DNA from: a virus | Direction: 5' to 3' (one strand) | DNA: 64,000 nucleotides | Virus record (IMG/VR): IMGVR_UViG_3300033146_004974 | Location: 1 to 64,000 of that record | Shown: positions 9,432 to 18,190 of the stretch, in pieces | How positions within the stretch are numbered: position 1 is the stretch's first letter | Layout of the letters: every line of letters begins with the position of its first letter | Notes under the pieces: generated by a model | Told to the model about the DNA's origin: nothing | Database searches by the model: none | The model's input: only the letters and a program-made list of their open reading frames with translations | Position numbers and translations under genes: made by a program

Positions 9432-12359
9432 GTGGCTGGTGAAATTAATTTTGATCAAACTATAGTAACGCGCGATAACATGAGGGCAGAGAAAAAAGCT
9501 CTTGAAGAATCTTCAAGCGAGAATGCTATACCTGATGCCAAGGAACACAATGATTCTTCAAAAAGTTCTTATCGCAACCAATGTACGCTTTTAGTAGCAG
9601 CAAAAAAATTGGCAGAAGCTAATGCGAATAATCCCGACTTCGGATACAAAAATTTTATTCCATTAAAAAGTGGTTCTGGGAAAAGAACTTCAACATTTCT
9701 TGCGAGGAAAGGTGTCAACGAACTTTTTTCACTTGATAGTGCACAAGCTTCGTCATTAATCCCAAGAATCCGTTTATTTAAAAGTTTCCCGCTAGAGAAT
9801 CCTGAAGATTTGACCAACACAAGAGATGTTGAATTTAAGTTTCGTTCACATTTTTCAGATTTTTCCTTTAACTACAACACCTTAACTCTTTCAAACAACT
9901 TACAAGAAGATGATATAACACTTGGTGTTCCGAAAGATGTTGGGCTAAAGAGCTTTACAATAACTGTTGAAGGAGGCGATTTTACAACAAGGAATTTAAT
10001 TCAAGCAGAATTGACGATTGTCATGCGTTCACTTGAAGATTTGCTTGATCACTGCAATTATGAAATCCATGATGGTAAGGAGTATAAAGTAAGGTATATA
10101 GATCTTGCTTCGCTACCTCTAAATGGTGCTGAACTTTGGAAGTTTGATCCTTATTATTATACAATAAAAGCGGTTATAGGGTGGGCCAAACCTTCTGGGG
10201 ATGTTTTGACAAGAACTCTCTGGGAGAATATTGATGGGTTTACGACGACATATGCTTTGAATGTTATTGACCATGAAATCAATATGAATGAAAATGGCCA
10301 AGTGGAACTAAAAGTGACTTACAAGGGTACAGCGGACGCCTTGATGCTGTCTGATAGAACTAACATCCTAAGCAATCCCGAAATAAGACAATTAGAATTG
10401 GATTCGATTGAGATCAAAAAGAAAGAGCTGACTTCAACAAAAGAAAAAATCGAAGTTGAAGGGGAACTTTCTAAACAGTATGGCCAAGAGCGGTGGGAAA
10501 AAGTCGAAAAAAATCTTGGTGATACAACACTAGAAGAGATAGAAGGCGATATGGATGTTGGATATATATCTGCTGGTTCAAGATATACCGACAATCATTA
10601 TAAAAGCGCTATAGAATTGGCACGCGATCAGAAGAAACGAATTGCCAAAAATCGTGAAAAATATGTCGAAGATAATGGAGATTTGTTGGGCAGCGATTTG
10701 TTTGAAAAAAAAGAGACGATTGATAAACATCTAGAAGAGGTGCAACAGGAACGCTCCAATGTTCTAAACAAGTTAAGAATTAGTAAAAACAAACGCTATC
10801 AAGATATCATTCAAGGGATGTTGGAGCGTGGAAGAGTTTTTTATGTCGATATCCCGAAGCACGATATTGAATTTATTCATAGCGTTTTGGAAGTTAACAA
10901 TCTTTCATTTGGTATGTTTGACAATTTTGTTCGTGGCCTCGAAACAACTGACGTAGCAACTTTGAGCAGAAATGAATTGCAAGAGTCTGCCGCTGCCAGA
11001 TTCCCATTCCAGAATATCAAAATTGTTTCAAGCGACTTACCATTTGATTCTGTTGTGACACTTTTTGGCACTGCAAATTTGCAAAAAGAAGTTGATGGCC
11101 TTTCAATGAGTGATGAACAGGATGAGCAAGCGATTCACAAATTGGGTCAAAAAACAATTGCCGAAAGAACTCATGGATTTTTTAAGGGTGAAGGGGTAGA
11201 CAACGTATTAGAAGATGTTAGAGAAATTGATGATTTCTTCGAGGGGGATAACCCTGAATATACTCGGAATACATTTGTCTTCCTTGGTGACATTATTGAA
11301 GAGGCATTAAACCCATTATATTCTATTGAAACTCCATTCCCCTTCATAAAGAATATGACAATTTTATTGGGAGATATCCAGCTTTTTTCTGGCGATAGAA
11401 AATTTTCGATTAATATTGCAGATTTGCCAATTTCTTTTGAACTTTTTTTTGAGTGGTTTTTGAATAAAATTGTGAAACCGCAGAGAAACAAGTATCATTT
11501 GAGGGAATTTCTTTCTGATATTGTCGCTGAGATCGTTCCGGCTGCCATTAAATCACAATGTTTTGAAAATAGGATGTTCCGTTTAAACCAGATTGATGTC
11601 AGCACTTTTACGCTTCAAACAAAAAATGGAGAAAACCCTATTGCCAATCTTGTTCAAACACCACATCAAAATTTAAACAGAAGACTTGACCTAGAAAGGA
11701 GGGATGTTATAGATTTCTTCCAGCAAAGTTATTTAGCAAGTTTCAAAACAGATAAGACAGATTTTACATATGTTTTATTAAATTCTGGGCAGGTAAATGA
11801 TGGGAATTTCAATGGAGATCCTATAGAAGATTTTGAACAAGGAATTTATCATTTTTGGATTGGTAACAGTAGAGGGTTATTGAAAACAATTAAGTTTAAA
11901 AACAACACTTTGGCACATGTCCGTGAGGCTAATCTGCAAAAGGTAGATTCAAAACAATTAGATATTATTGCCAAATATTATGATGTTGAAATGACAATGA
12001 TTGGCAATAGCCTATTTTTGACAGGACAACTAATTTATATCAATCCAACTCTTTTTGGTTATGGAGACCCAGCAAATGTTAATTCTATTGCGTACAAATT
12101 GGGAATTGGTGGTTATTATTTAATAACTAGAGTTGAAAGTGAATTCACCAACGGTTCTTTTGAAACAGTTATTGACGCTAAATGGCAATCTTTTGTTAAA
12201 GAAAATGGTGATGAAGGTGAGGCTGGTGGAAGAAAAGTTAACGCATTTGATATAGCACCAGATATTGAGGTTGTATTGCCGAAAAAAGAAGAATATCACT
12301 CATCTTTAGAAAACGTAGTAAATACAATTAAAAAACGGCTAGAAGAAGATGGCGATTAA
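9432..12359 (+). CDS. Large baseplate hub protein
   Basis: This 975-residue protein starts with GTG. The N-terminal 330 residues look beta-rich and structural. About residues 330-470 are Lys/Glu-rich coiled coil. The C-terminal part contains NPTLFGYGDPANVNS and LGIGGYYLITRVESEFTNGS, a pattern typical of the end of tail hub (gpD/gp27-type) proteins, which form the trimeric ring below the tube. I see no lysozyme or other catalytic motif. It lies in the middle of the baseplate genes and overlaps the next gene by 11 bases. Confidence 0.65.
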   Translation: MAGEINFDQTIVTRDNMRAEKKALEESSSENAIPDAKEHNDSSKSSYRNQCTLLVAAKKLAEANANNPDFGYKNFIPLKSGSGKRTSTFLARKGVNELFSLDSAQASSLIPRIRLFKSFPLENPEDLTNTRDVEFKFRSHFSDFSFNYNTLTLSNNLQEDDITLGVPKDVGLKSFTITVEGGDFTTRNLIQAELTIVMRSLEDLLDHCNYEIHDGKEYKVRYIDLASLPLNGAELWKFDPYYYTIKAVIGWAKPSGDVLTRTLWENIDGFTTTYALNVIDHEINMNENGQVELKVTYKGTADALMLSDRTNILSNPEIRQLELDSIEIKKKELTSTKEKIEVEGELSKQYGQERWEKVEKNLGDTTLEEIEGDMDVGYISAGSRYTDNHYKSAIELARDQKKRIAKNREKYVEDNGDLLGSDLFEKKETIDKHLEEVQQERSNVLNKLRISKNKRYQDIIQGMLERGRVFYVDIPKHDIEFIHSVLEVNNLSFGMFDNFVRGLETTDVATLSRNELQESAAARFPFQNIKIVSSDLPFDSVVTLFGTANLQKEVDGLSMSDEQDEQAIHKLGQKTIAERTHGFFKGEGVDNVLEDVREIDDFFEGDNPEYTRNTFVFLGDIIEEALNPLYSIETPFPFIKNMTILLGDIQLFSGDRKFSINIADLPISFELFFEWFLNKIVKPQRNKYHLREFLSDIVAEIVPAAIKSQCFENRMFRLNQIDVSTFTLQTKNGENPIANLVQTPHQNLNRRLDLERRDVIDFFQQSYLASFKTDKTDFTYVLLNSGQVNDGNFNGDPIEDFEQGIYHFWIGNSRGLLKTIKFKNNTLAHVREANLQKVDSKQLDIIAKYYDVEMTMIGNSLFLTGQLIYINPTLFGYGDPANVNSIAYKLGIGGYYLITRVESEFTNGSFETVIDAKWQSFVKENGDEGEAGGRKVNAFDIAPDIEVVLPKKEEYHSSLENVVNTIKKRLEEDGD

Positions 12360-13401
12360 GAAAAAAAATATTCAATTTAAAAAGCTTAAGGATCATTTCA
12401 AAAGAAATAAGAAAAGATTTAATAGCATTTCATTGCTTGAAGATAAAAGATTCTATGGCAAAGTGGATGCTCAAGGAGATTTGGTGATGCCTTCAGAAAA
12501 TTTCCTGAAGGTGAGCCGATACAATCAAAAAGTTTTTGCATTAGATTTTGTTATCCATTCTTTAGACAATTTGTTAAATGCTCTTTATAAAAAAATATCA
12601 TTTGGGAGAATTAAACAAGATTCTGTTCTGTTTGGGCTAAGACCCGTTTCCGGTTGGGAAAGTCTTGATCAGCTTTTCAAGAACCATTTGAACATTGCTT
12701 ACAATTATTATGTTCATAAGTTTATTCAAGAAAATATTTTTATCGAAAGTGTATCATTTTTTTTGGATAAATTTCTTCACTTTTATAATCAACAAATGTT
12801 CACGATCAATCGTTCAACATATATCAAAAATTCCACTTGCCCCAACGAAATGAGTGGTTTTATTATCAACCTTAATAAGCAAAATGAAAGATGGCCTTCA
12901 GACAGATTTTTTAATGATTGGTTAATCTTGGCTAATTCATTTGGTTTTTACGTTGACAATGAGCGCCCATGGAGGATTATTGCCAATTTAAATTCACAAG
13001 TAATCATGCAAGAAACTGCTGAATCGATGTTTAAAAACAAATTCTATAACATTGAGCTTTCTGAAATTGAGAATATGCAACTTTGTCTTTGGCAAATTTA
13101 CTCAAACGTGGTCAAGCTCCGACCCGAAGTTGTCAAGCCATATGTTAACAAAAATTATTCAACGAAAGCAAGAAGTTTCAAACCAAACCAACTGAGTCTC
13201 AAACAATTCGTGGACAAGCTTGACAGACACGGGTGGATAATGGTGTACTTGCAAACGCGAGCAATCGAGTTAAAGGTGCTACACAAGCTTGACAAAAGCA
13301 TAATTGATAGCGAGGTTGCGACTTTTGACACAATCGAAATGAGGTTTGGAATTTTAAGCGCTGTGAGATATATTAACAACTTTTTGGGAAATATAAAATG
13401 A
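12349..13401 (+). CDS. Unidentified protein at the end of the tail module
   Basis: The 350-residue product starts with a very basic N-terminus (MAIKKKNIQFKKLKDHFKRN) and is rich in aromatic residues and Asn throughout, with no signal peptide or membrane span. The ATG lies inside the end of the hub gene, and the stop overlaps the next gene's ATG (ATGA), so it is translationally coupled on both sides. Location suggests a virion or tail assembly protein, but coupling to the DNA polymerase gene downstream leaves a replication role possible. I do not recognise the family. Confidence 0.75.
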   Translation: MAIKKKNIQFKKLKDHFKRNKKRFNSISLLEDKRFYGKVDAQGDLVMPSENFLKVSRYNQKVFALDFVIHSLDNLLNALYKKISFGRIKQDSVLFGLRPVSGWESLDQLFKNHLNIAYNYYVHKFIQENIFIESVSFFLDKFLHFYNQQMFTINRSTYIKNSTCPNEMSGFIINLNKQNERWPSDRFFNDWLILANSFGFYVDNERPWRIIANLNSQVIMQETAESMFKNKFYNIELSEIENMQLCLWQIYSNVVKLRPEVVKPYVNKNYSTKARSFKPNQLSLKQFVDKLDRHGWIMVYLQTRAIELKVLHKLDKSIIDSEVATFDTIEMRFGILSAVRYINNFLGNIK

Positions 13402-14564
13402 TTTATCACATTTTTTTTGAGGGTGAGCAAATGGTTGCTTACTATTCTCAAGAAACTGGGCTTGTTGATGCAAAGGTTCTTCCCAATGAAGAACCTTTTT
13501 CAATTTGGGATATTTCTCCTGGGACATTGAAATTTTTTGAAGGAAAAGAATACAAGATTCTCAGTATTGAAAACGACCTATCAACTCTTGCAAAAAGGGC
13601 AGGCTTGGAAGAACAGTGGGAACAGAATATTCAACGAAATCAGGCGATTTTCAATTCAATACAGACTTCACATGTTTTTGTTTCAAGGCCAGTATTCAAA
13701 TATTTCCCAAGACACATTCTGGAAAAGTATTTGTTCTTGAAATGTGAATTGATGAAAAATTGGATAAAGCCAATCAATCTTCATCATAAACAAAAATTGG
13801 CAATTGTTTGCAAAGATATTGAAACAAATGTCTTAAATATTTCAAAACTTCATGGGAACCATTTGTTCCAAAGAATTCGTTTTAATCCTTTTGGAGGAAA
13901 AACTGGGCGGTTTGTTTTAAAAGAAAATTCTTTCCCAATCATGAACTTGAAAAAAGAAGAAAGATTTAAGATTATTCCAAACAACGATTTCTTTTTAGAA
14001 ATTGATTATAATGCAATTGATATAAGATCGTTTCTATTCTTGTGTGGGATTGAACAACCATTACATGATCCTCACGAATGGCATCGTCAAAAGTTGTTCC
14101 CTAATTTTTCAAGACAAGAGGTGAAACAAATTTTTTTCAAATGGTTGTATGGTGGGAAATGTGCTGAAGAAGTTGACACTGCCTTAAACAAGCTGTATTG
14201 CCCCTCTAAGCTCGCACAATGGAAACGCAAGCAAGAGTCCATAAAAACTGTTGAAAGCAATCTGGGAGTGAATGTGGAAGGATTTGACATGATTGTGACA
14301 GATCCTTTTGGAGAGAGTGCAATTGCAGATGAAAGAAGAGCCAATTCTTATTTGATGCAAAGGACAAGTGCTAGCATATTCTCAAGAGGTCTTGTTAGAG
14401 TCTGGGAGATGTTGAGAGGAAAAAGAAGCAAGATTGTTTATGCAATTCATGACAGTGTGGTCATCGACTTTGCGCATGAAGATGAAGGCATGATTGGCGA
14501 CCTTAAAAAAGCCTTTGAAAACTGTGAGTTGGCACATTTTAAAGCGAATGTGAAAAAACTTTGA
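13398..14564 (+). CDS. Compact family A DNA polymerase (polymerase domain only)
   Basis: The 388-residue protein carries all three signature motifs of the PolA palm and fingers. Motif A is FFLEIDYNAIDIRS with the metal-binding Asp. Motif B-like is FSRQEVKQIFFKWLYGG with the conserved R, K and YG spacing. RRANSYLMQRTSASI corresponds to the RRAINFPIQGTAA segment, and motif C is YAIHDSVVIDF. There is no 3'-5' exonuclease domain and the N-terminal 130 residues are not recognisable. At under 400 residues it is much shorter than PolI or T7 polymerase. This phage also encodes a DnaE polymerase, so this one may serve repair, gap filling or priming. Confidence 0.85.
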   Translation: MIYHIFFEGEQMVAYYSQETGLVDAKVLPNEEPFSIWDISPGTLKFFEGKEYKILSIENDLSTLAKRAGLEEQWEQNIQRNQAIFNSIQTSHVFVSRPVFKYFPRHILEKYLFLKCELMKNWIKPINLHHKQKLAIVCKDIETNVLNISKLHGNHLFQRIRFNPFGGKTGRFVLKENSFPIMNLKKEERFKIIPNNDFFLEIDYNAIDIRSFLFLCGIEQPLHDPHEWHRQKLFPNFSRQEVKQIFFKWLYGGKCAEEVDTALNKLYCPSKLAQWKRKQESIKTVESNLGVNVEGFDMIVTDPFGESAIADERRANSYLMQRTSASIFSRGLVRVWEMLRGKRSKIVYAIHDSVVIDFAHEDEGMIGDLKKAFENCELAHFKANVKKL

Positions 14565-14583
14565 ATTTCATGTCGCTTTTCGC

Positions 14584-14612
14584 TTGATTTTTGGCCAAAA
14601 GTATGATATAAT
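14584..14612 (+). promoter_or_regulatory. Sigma70-like promoter after the DNA polymerase gene
   Basis: TTGATT (14584-14589) and a perfect TATAAT (14607-14612) are separated by 17 bp. It lacks the upstream box found at the other phage promoters, so it may be an early, host-polymerase promoter. A near-palindrome starts nine bases downstream. Confidence 0.75.
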
Positions 14613-15052
14613 CAAGGAACATCAAACATGTTGATAAGGACAGTTTGAAACATATATTAAAAAAAAATAAAGTTTAACAATTCAATTTTATAATAAAAAG
14701 ATTTCACAATAACAATCCAAAACACAAAGTCTTCCAAATAAATTTAAGGGCCGACCTCTGTCTTTTGATAAATCAAAAGAAATTTCCCAAGTTTTATTTG
14801 AAGCAGATACTTATTAAAAAACCTTTTGAAAAAAATGTTAAATTGTAACTTAGAAAGAAAAGAGTTCTAAAAAGGTCATAAACAAGTTGATAATATCTAA
14901 GAGTGATTTGGGATCAGATTTAAAATTTATAAAAATAAAAGAAAGTCTATCCCAGCATTTGAGATGGTAAAAATCCCAGAGAGAGAATGGTGAACAAGTT
15001 CGCTGTAAGAGCGAAAGATTGCACTAATAGTGTGGAATATAGAGAAAATTTT

Positions 15053-15106
15053 AAAACCACGCAAATTCATAGCGTGCTTGACAGATGCGCCGGACGGTGT
15101 TACAGT
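15053..15106 (+). promoter_or_regulatory. Bipartite phage promoter a (upstream of tRNA-Lys)
   Basis: The 16-bp box AAAACCACGCAAATTC ends exactly 9 bp before TTGACA (15078-15083); TACAGT follows after 17 bp (15101-15106). It would transcribe tRNA-Lys and the operon with the FtsZ-like and SSB genes. Confidence 0.7.
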
Positions 15107-15128
15107 GTGTGCATGACTTGAGGTTGAA

Positions 15129-15200
15129 GGGACTTTAGCTTAACGGTAAAGCAACTGACTTTTAATCAGTAGATTCTGAGTTCAAATCTCAGGAGTCCCA
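15129..15200 (+). tRNA. tRNA-Lys (anticodon TTT)
   Basis: A full cloverleaf can be drawn: acceptor GGGACTT / GAGTCCC, D arm with GCTTAACGGTAAAGC, anticodon stem ACTGA / TCAGT with loop CTTTTAA, T arm CTGAG-TTCAAAT-CTCAG, discriminator A. The anticodon reads TTT (Lys). CCA is not encoded (TGA follows), so the phage CCA-adding enzyme at 57 kb, or a host one, is needed. It is nearly identical outside the anticodon region to the second tRNA at 26918. Confidence 0.93.
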
Positions 15201-15296
15201 TGACAAGTAAAAGAGGAGGACAGGGATTATAAAAACATATCCCAGTGGAAATTGATTTGTAAAAGGTTATATTTTTTTAAAGGACAAGGAAAGAAG

Positions 15297-15569
15297 ATGA
15301 TTACAAACTTAAAGCAATTGGTTGAAAATATCCCAGAAGAGTTTAAAGATCTTACGACAAAGAGAGCAAATGTTCGTTTTGAAGGCGAAACAAGCACTAT
15401 CGAACTCAAAAAAGATGAAGGTTATGAGGCAATATACACTTATTCAGATGAGAATGGAATTTTTGTGCGGATTACAACTCCTAAAACTTCCAATTGGAAT
15501 GCGATGATTAGACAACTTGGAACAATGATGTCCAAGTCCCACGTGATTCTTCATGATTTTGTGAGCTGA
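15297..15569 (+). CDS. Small protein of unknown function
   Basis: The product has 90 residues and an AAGGACAAGGAAAG ribosome site. The sequence alternates charged and hydrophobic residues in a compact alpha/beta pattern (ANVRFEGETSTIELKK, FVRITTPKTSNWNAMI). I do not recognise it. It heads the set of genes for the FtsZ-like protein and the single-strand DNA-binding protein and is probably transcribed with tRNA-Lys from promoter a. The ATG at 15297 is preferred over an upstream in-frame non-ATG start because of its ribosome site. Confidence 0.75.
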   Translation: MITNLKQLVENIPEEFKDLTTKRANVRFEGETSTIELKKDEGYEAIYTYSDENGIFVRITTPKTSNWNAMIRQLGTMMSKSHVILHDFVS

Positions 15570-15571
15570 GA

Positions 15572-16393
15572 ATGAAAATTATAACAATAGGTGAAGCAAG
15601 CTTTCAAATAGGGCTCAAATATTCATTGCATTCAGCATGCGAAGTTTTAAGCATTGACTCAGAAAGAAAAAATAATAGAACTATTGTTATAAATGAACAA
15701 AATTCGGCAAAAGAATACGAAAGGAATTTTGCTATTGATTTAGATCTTTTGCCACTTGGAGAAGAGATCTTTTTATTTGTCTCAGATGGATCAAAAATTT
15801 CTGGGATAACTTTGAGTCTGCTTGCCGTTCTGATTTCAAGAAACAATAGAATCAATCTTATCCAGATTCAGACTGAAAAATCTTTGATGACAAAAGAAGT
15901 TGAAAAGCATAGTGTAATCTTTAACAAAGTGCTAAAAGATGTTGCTTTATCAGGTTATATCGAAAGATTATTGATTTTTAATAATCAGAGACTAATTAAT
16001 CTCGTTAGAAAAGAACCTGGTGTTAATTTTATTAATCTTTATTCAAGAATTAATGAATTGATCTCATGGTATTTGTTTCTATTGTACGAAGGTCTCGAAG
16101 GGGAAAGATTATATGGCTCAAAATTCAACAAAGTGGCAGAATATGCCAGAATCGAAACACTTGGAGTACTTAACTTAGAGACTTTTGAGACGGTTCTTTT
16201 TGCGGAGTTTAAACAGCCGAGAAGCAAACATTTTTTCATTTTTTTGAACAAGGAGGATGCGCGAAACACAGAGATAGCCAACAGAATCATAAATAATATC
16301 AGAAAAACAGAAGATCAAATGCAAATCACCTTCACAGTACACTCAACAATGGACAGAAGTGAAGGTTTGTGCCTAACAAGAACATCAATTTAA
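15572..16393 (+). CDS. Divergent FtsZ/tubulin-like protein
   Basis: The 273-residue product has the order of elements of the tubulin/FtsZ GTPase fold. The N-terminal strand (MKIITIGEASFQIG) is followed by a second strand ending in NEQNS, where FtsZ has NTD. EEIFLFVSDGSKISGITLSLLAVL (about residues 64-87) sits where FtsZ has the GGGTGTG tubulin signature. INLIQIQTEKS, then YIERLLIFNNQRL, matches the FtsZ 'NDKL' strand. A C-terminal beta domain ends in QITFTVHSTMDRSEG. The glycine-rich signature is degraded (SDGSKISG) and I see no T7 catalytic loop, so GTP hydrolysis may be lost. It is placed beside the SSB gene. Fold assignment is by eye and needs structure prediction. Confidence 0.5.
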   Translation: MKIITIGEASFQIGLKYSLHSACEVLSIDSERKNNRTIVINEQNSAKEYERNFAIDLDLLPLGEEIFLFVSDGSKISGITLSLLAVLISRNNRINLIQIQTEKSLMTKEVEKHSVIFNKVLKDVALSGYIERLLIFNNQRLINLVRKEPGVNFINLYSRINELISWYLFLLYEGLEGERLYGSKFNKVAEYARIETLGVLNLETFETVLFAEFKQPRSKHFFIFLNKEDARNTEIANRIINNIRKTEDQMQITFTVHSTMDRSEGLCLTRTSI

Positions 16394-16409
16394 CAAAAAG
16401 GAAAGACCA

Positions 16410-17276
16410 ATGGCTTTTAATTTAGACGCAATCAAACAAAAATTTCAGGACGCCAGCGAAGGGAAAAACATCAAGTCTGGAGGCAACAACCAGACATTTT
16501 TCTTTAAATGTCAAGAGAACGAAACAAGAATAATCCGCCTCATTGAACACCCAGAAGTGAAATTGGAAAATGATTTTGCCGAAGAAAGGCATTTTCATTA
16601 TGTGACAATTCCAGGTCAAAAGGAGCGCGTTGCTTTCATTTGTCCTAAAAGAACCTATGGTGGCGAATGTCCAATCTGCAATCTTTCTTACGCATTGTGG
16701 GATCAGGTCAAAGAGAGATGGCCAAGTCGTGATGAAAGATTTAACAATCCAGAAGCAAACAGGGTTTCACGCCTTGTTAAGTCGCTTTTCTCTGTTCATC
16801 GCTTTTATTCTTACGTCCTCCCACGGAAATTGAACGAGAATGAACAAGGACCTCTTATTTGGGGTTATTCTAGCAACGTTCATGATAAACTCATGAAATA
16901 TTTCGTTGATGAAGATTGGGGCAACATTGCCGATGTTCATGAAGGCTTTGACATCAAAGCAGAGTTGGTAAAGGGGAAGCAATTCAATGAGTACAGCATT
17001 AAAATTCGTCCAAAGTCTGTTCCATTGGCTTCTTCAGACGAAGAAATCCAGGAGATTTTTGACAAAACATCATTGATTTCTTCTGGCGAAATGGCAAAAT
17101 ATTTTGTCAAAATGCCTCATGAAGAAATGGTAAATCTTGCTGACAAGTTCTATAAGGGATATGTTCTGGCAACTGGCGGAACTGTCGAAGATGTTTCAAA
17201 CGAAAGTATGAGAGGCGGAGACGATGACGCTTCGACAAAATTTGCAGCATTTGATGATCCAGATATTCCATTCTAA
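16410..17276 (+). CDS. Single-stranded DNA-binding protein (gp32-like, SSB-like tail)
   Basis: The 288-residue protein looks like a T4 gp32-type ssDNA-binding protein. It has a basic N-terminus and a core with a probable zinc site (H61/H63, C78, C87, C90 in FICPKRTYGGECPICNL). The C-terminal tail is acidic and ends in AFDDPDIPF, which closely matches the protein-docking tip of bacterial SSB (DDDIPF). The tail would recruit replication partners. It would coat single strands during phage replication and recombination. An AAAGGAAAG ribosome site precedes the ATG; a 13-bp stem hairpin follows the stop. Confidence 0.85.
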   Translation: MAFNLDAIKQKFQDASEGKNIKSGGNNQTFFFKCQENETRIIRLIEHPEVKLENDFAEERHFHYVTIPGQKERVAFICPKRTYGGECPICNLSYALWDQVKERWPSRDERFNNPEANRVSRLVKSLFSVHRFYSYVLPRKLNENEQGPLIWGYSSNVHDKLMKYFVDEDWGNIADVHEGFDIKAELVKGKQFNEYSIKIRPKSVPLASSDEEIQEIFDKTSLISSGEMAKYFVKMPHEEMVNLADKFYKGYVLATGGTVEDVSNESMRGGDDDASTKFAAFDDPDIPF

Positions 17277-17287
17277 AGCGCGTTAAA

Positions 17288-17319
17288 AATCCTGCTTCAC
17301 CATTTTGTGAAGCAGGATT
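17288..17319 (+). terminator. Strong hairpin after the SSB gene
   Basis: A 13-bp perfect stem (AATCCTGCTTCAC / GTGAAGCAGGATT) with a six-base loop lies 11 bases after the SSB stop. The T run comes only after CAAAAG, so termination efficiency is uncertain. A new phage promoter follows directly, supporting an operon boundary. Confidence 0.65.
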
Positions 17320-17335
17320 CAAAAGTTTTTAATTT

Positions 17336-17389
17336 GAAACACGCCACATTTTCACCATGCTTGACAAAACAGCGCTATTGTGGCATGGT
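17336..17389 (+). promoter_or_regulatory. Bipartite phage promoter b
   Basis: Box GAAACACGCCACATTT (17336-17351) ends 9 bp before TTGACA (17361-17366). CATGGT lies 17 bp downstream (17384-17389). It serves the ankyrin-like gene. Confidence 0.65.
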
Positions 17390-17426
17390 GGGAAATGTGG
17401 TGCAAACCTTAGCACATGGAGAGAAA

Positions 17427-18188
17427 ATGTCAGCACAACAAATCCTCGAAAGAATCGTTGAACAATTTGATATTGATTATGTCGAATTTGCTATAAACGA
17501 GTTTGATTGCAACATGATCGAATGGGAAAAACCGAGATTGCAATATGCGATGAACAACAGGGGAAACAGAGAGATATTCTACCAAATTGTGAGGAGATTC
17601 AAATATTCGAATAAGGAGATGCGAAAGGCATTAAAAGTTTATTTAAATGAAATGTCTGGCATAAATGAGTTGGTTGTTTCGTTTATTTTAAACAAGCTGG
17701 GGAAAGATCGTTATGAATTTGATTTGAGTGAGGAAATGGTCGAAGTGAAAAACACTTCGATGTTAAGAGTATTAATGAGGCACAGTTCTTTAACAGCTTT
17801 GAAAAAAGCTGCACTAAGAAAAGTTGAGCAATATGATGTACAAGTTTTTTTTGAAGAACCTTTTTTATATTCAAGAGAATATAAAAAAATTGGCGAGCAG
17901 TTTTTGTTAACTTTTTTGTTGGCAGCAATAGAAGTTAACAAAACAGAATTGTTCAGATTTGTTGTTAACGAGTTTGAACAATTGGATTTGACTTCTAATA
18001 ACAACATGCTGTTGCAGGCTGCGATTGAACACGAATGCGATGATGAGCTTATTGACATTTTGATTGAAAGAGGGGCCAGTTTTAATTCAATTGGGATGGA
18101 ACTGGCCCCTCTTGGGGATTGGAGCACTACTACTTCCAAATGGGAATTAATGAAACAGTTGTACAATTTCATAAACGAAAAGAAATAA
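17427..18188 (+). CDS. Ankyrin-repeat-like protein
   Basis: The 253-residue product starts at ATG 17427 behind GGAGAG; longer in-frame starts would run back through promoter b. The C-terminal half has helical repeats of ankyrin type: LLTFLLAAIEVNKTELFRF, then LLQAAIEHECDDELIDILIE and RGASFNSIG. The N-terminal half has similar spacing but weaker consensus. Ankyrin repeats bind other proteins, so a host-factor or phage-protein binding role is likely, without a defined partner. A 14-bp inverted repeat lies within the coding sequence near its end (18068-18113). A second ankyrin-like protein is encoded at 62205. Confidence 0.75.
   Translation: MSAQQILERIVEQFDIDYVEFAINEFDCNMIEWEKPRLQYAMNNRGNREIFYQIVRRFKYSNKEMRKALKVYLNEMSGINELVVSFILNKLGKDRYEFDLSEEMVEVKNTSMLRVLMRHSSLTALKKAALRKVEQYDVQVFFEEPFLYSREYKKIGEQFLLTFLLAAIEVNKTELFRFVVNEFEQLDLTSNNNMLLQAAIEHECDDELIDILIERGASFNSIGMELAPLGDWSTTTSKWELMKQLYNFINEKK
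18068..18113 (+). repeat. 14-bp perfect inverted repeat inside the ankyrin-like gene
   Basis: AAGAGGGGCCAGTT (18068-18081) and AACTGGCCCCTCTT (18100-18113) flank an 18-base loop. In RNA this would be a very stable hairpin 75 bases before the stop codon and 78 bases before the next gene. It may act as an RNA processing or attenuation site for the nucleotidyltransferase gene. Confidence 0.7.
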
Positions 18189-18190
18189 AG

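Larger units (their letters stand above)
14565..15128 (+). other. Non-coding AT-rich interval, possible ncRNA or origin region
   Basis: No plausible gene covers this 560-bp stretch. It begins with a sigma70-like promoter (14584-14612) and an operator-like palindrome (ATCAAACATGTTGAT, 14621-14635). A dyad TCTTTTGAT-AA-ATCAAAAGA lies at 14761-14780, and small hairpins (TTCGCT-GTAAG-AGCGAA, 14999-15015) lie near the end. It ends with a phage-type promoter feeding tRNA-Lys. A structured RNA or replication origin are both possible; nothing proves either. Confidence 0.5.

Noticed and set aside
17307-17426. Longer start (GTG 17307) for the ankyrin-like gene
   Set aside because: It would begin within the SSB hairpin and translate through promoter b; ATG 17427 has a clear ribosome site.
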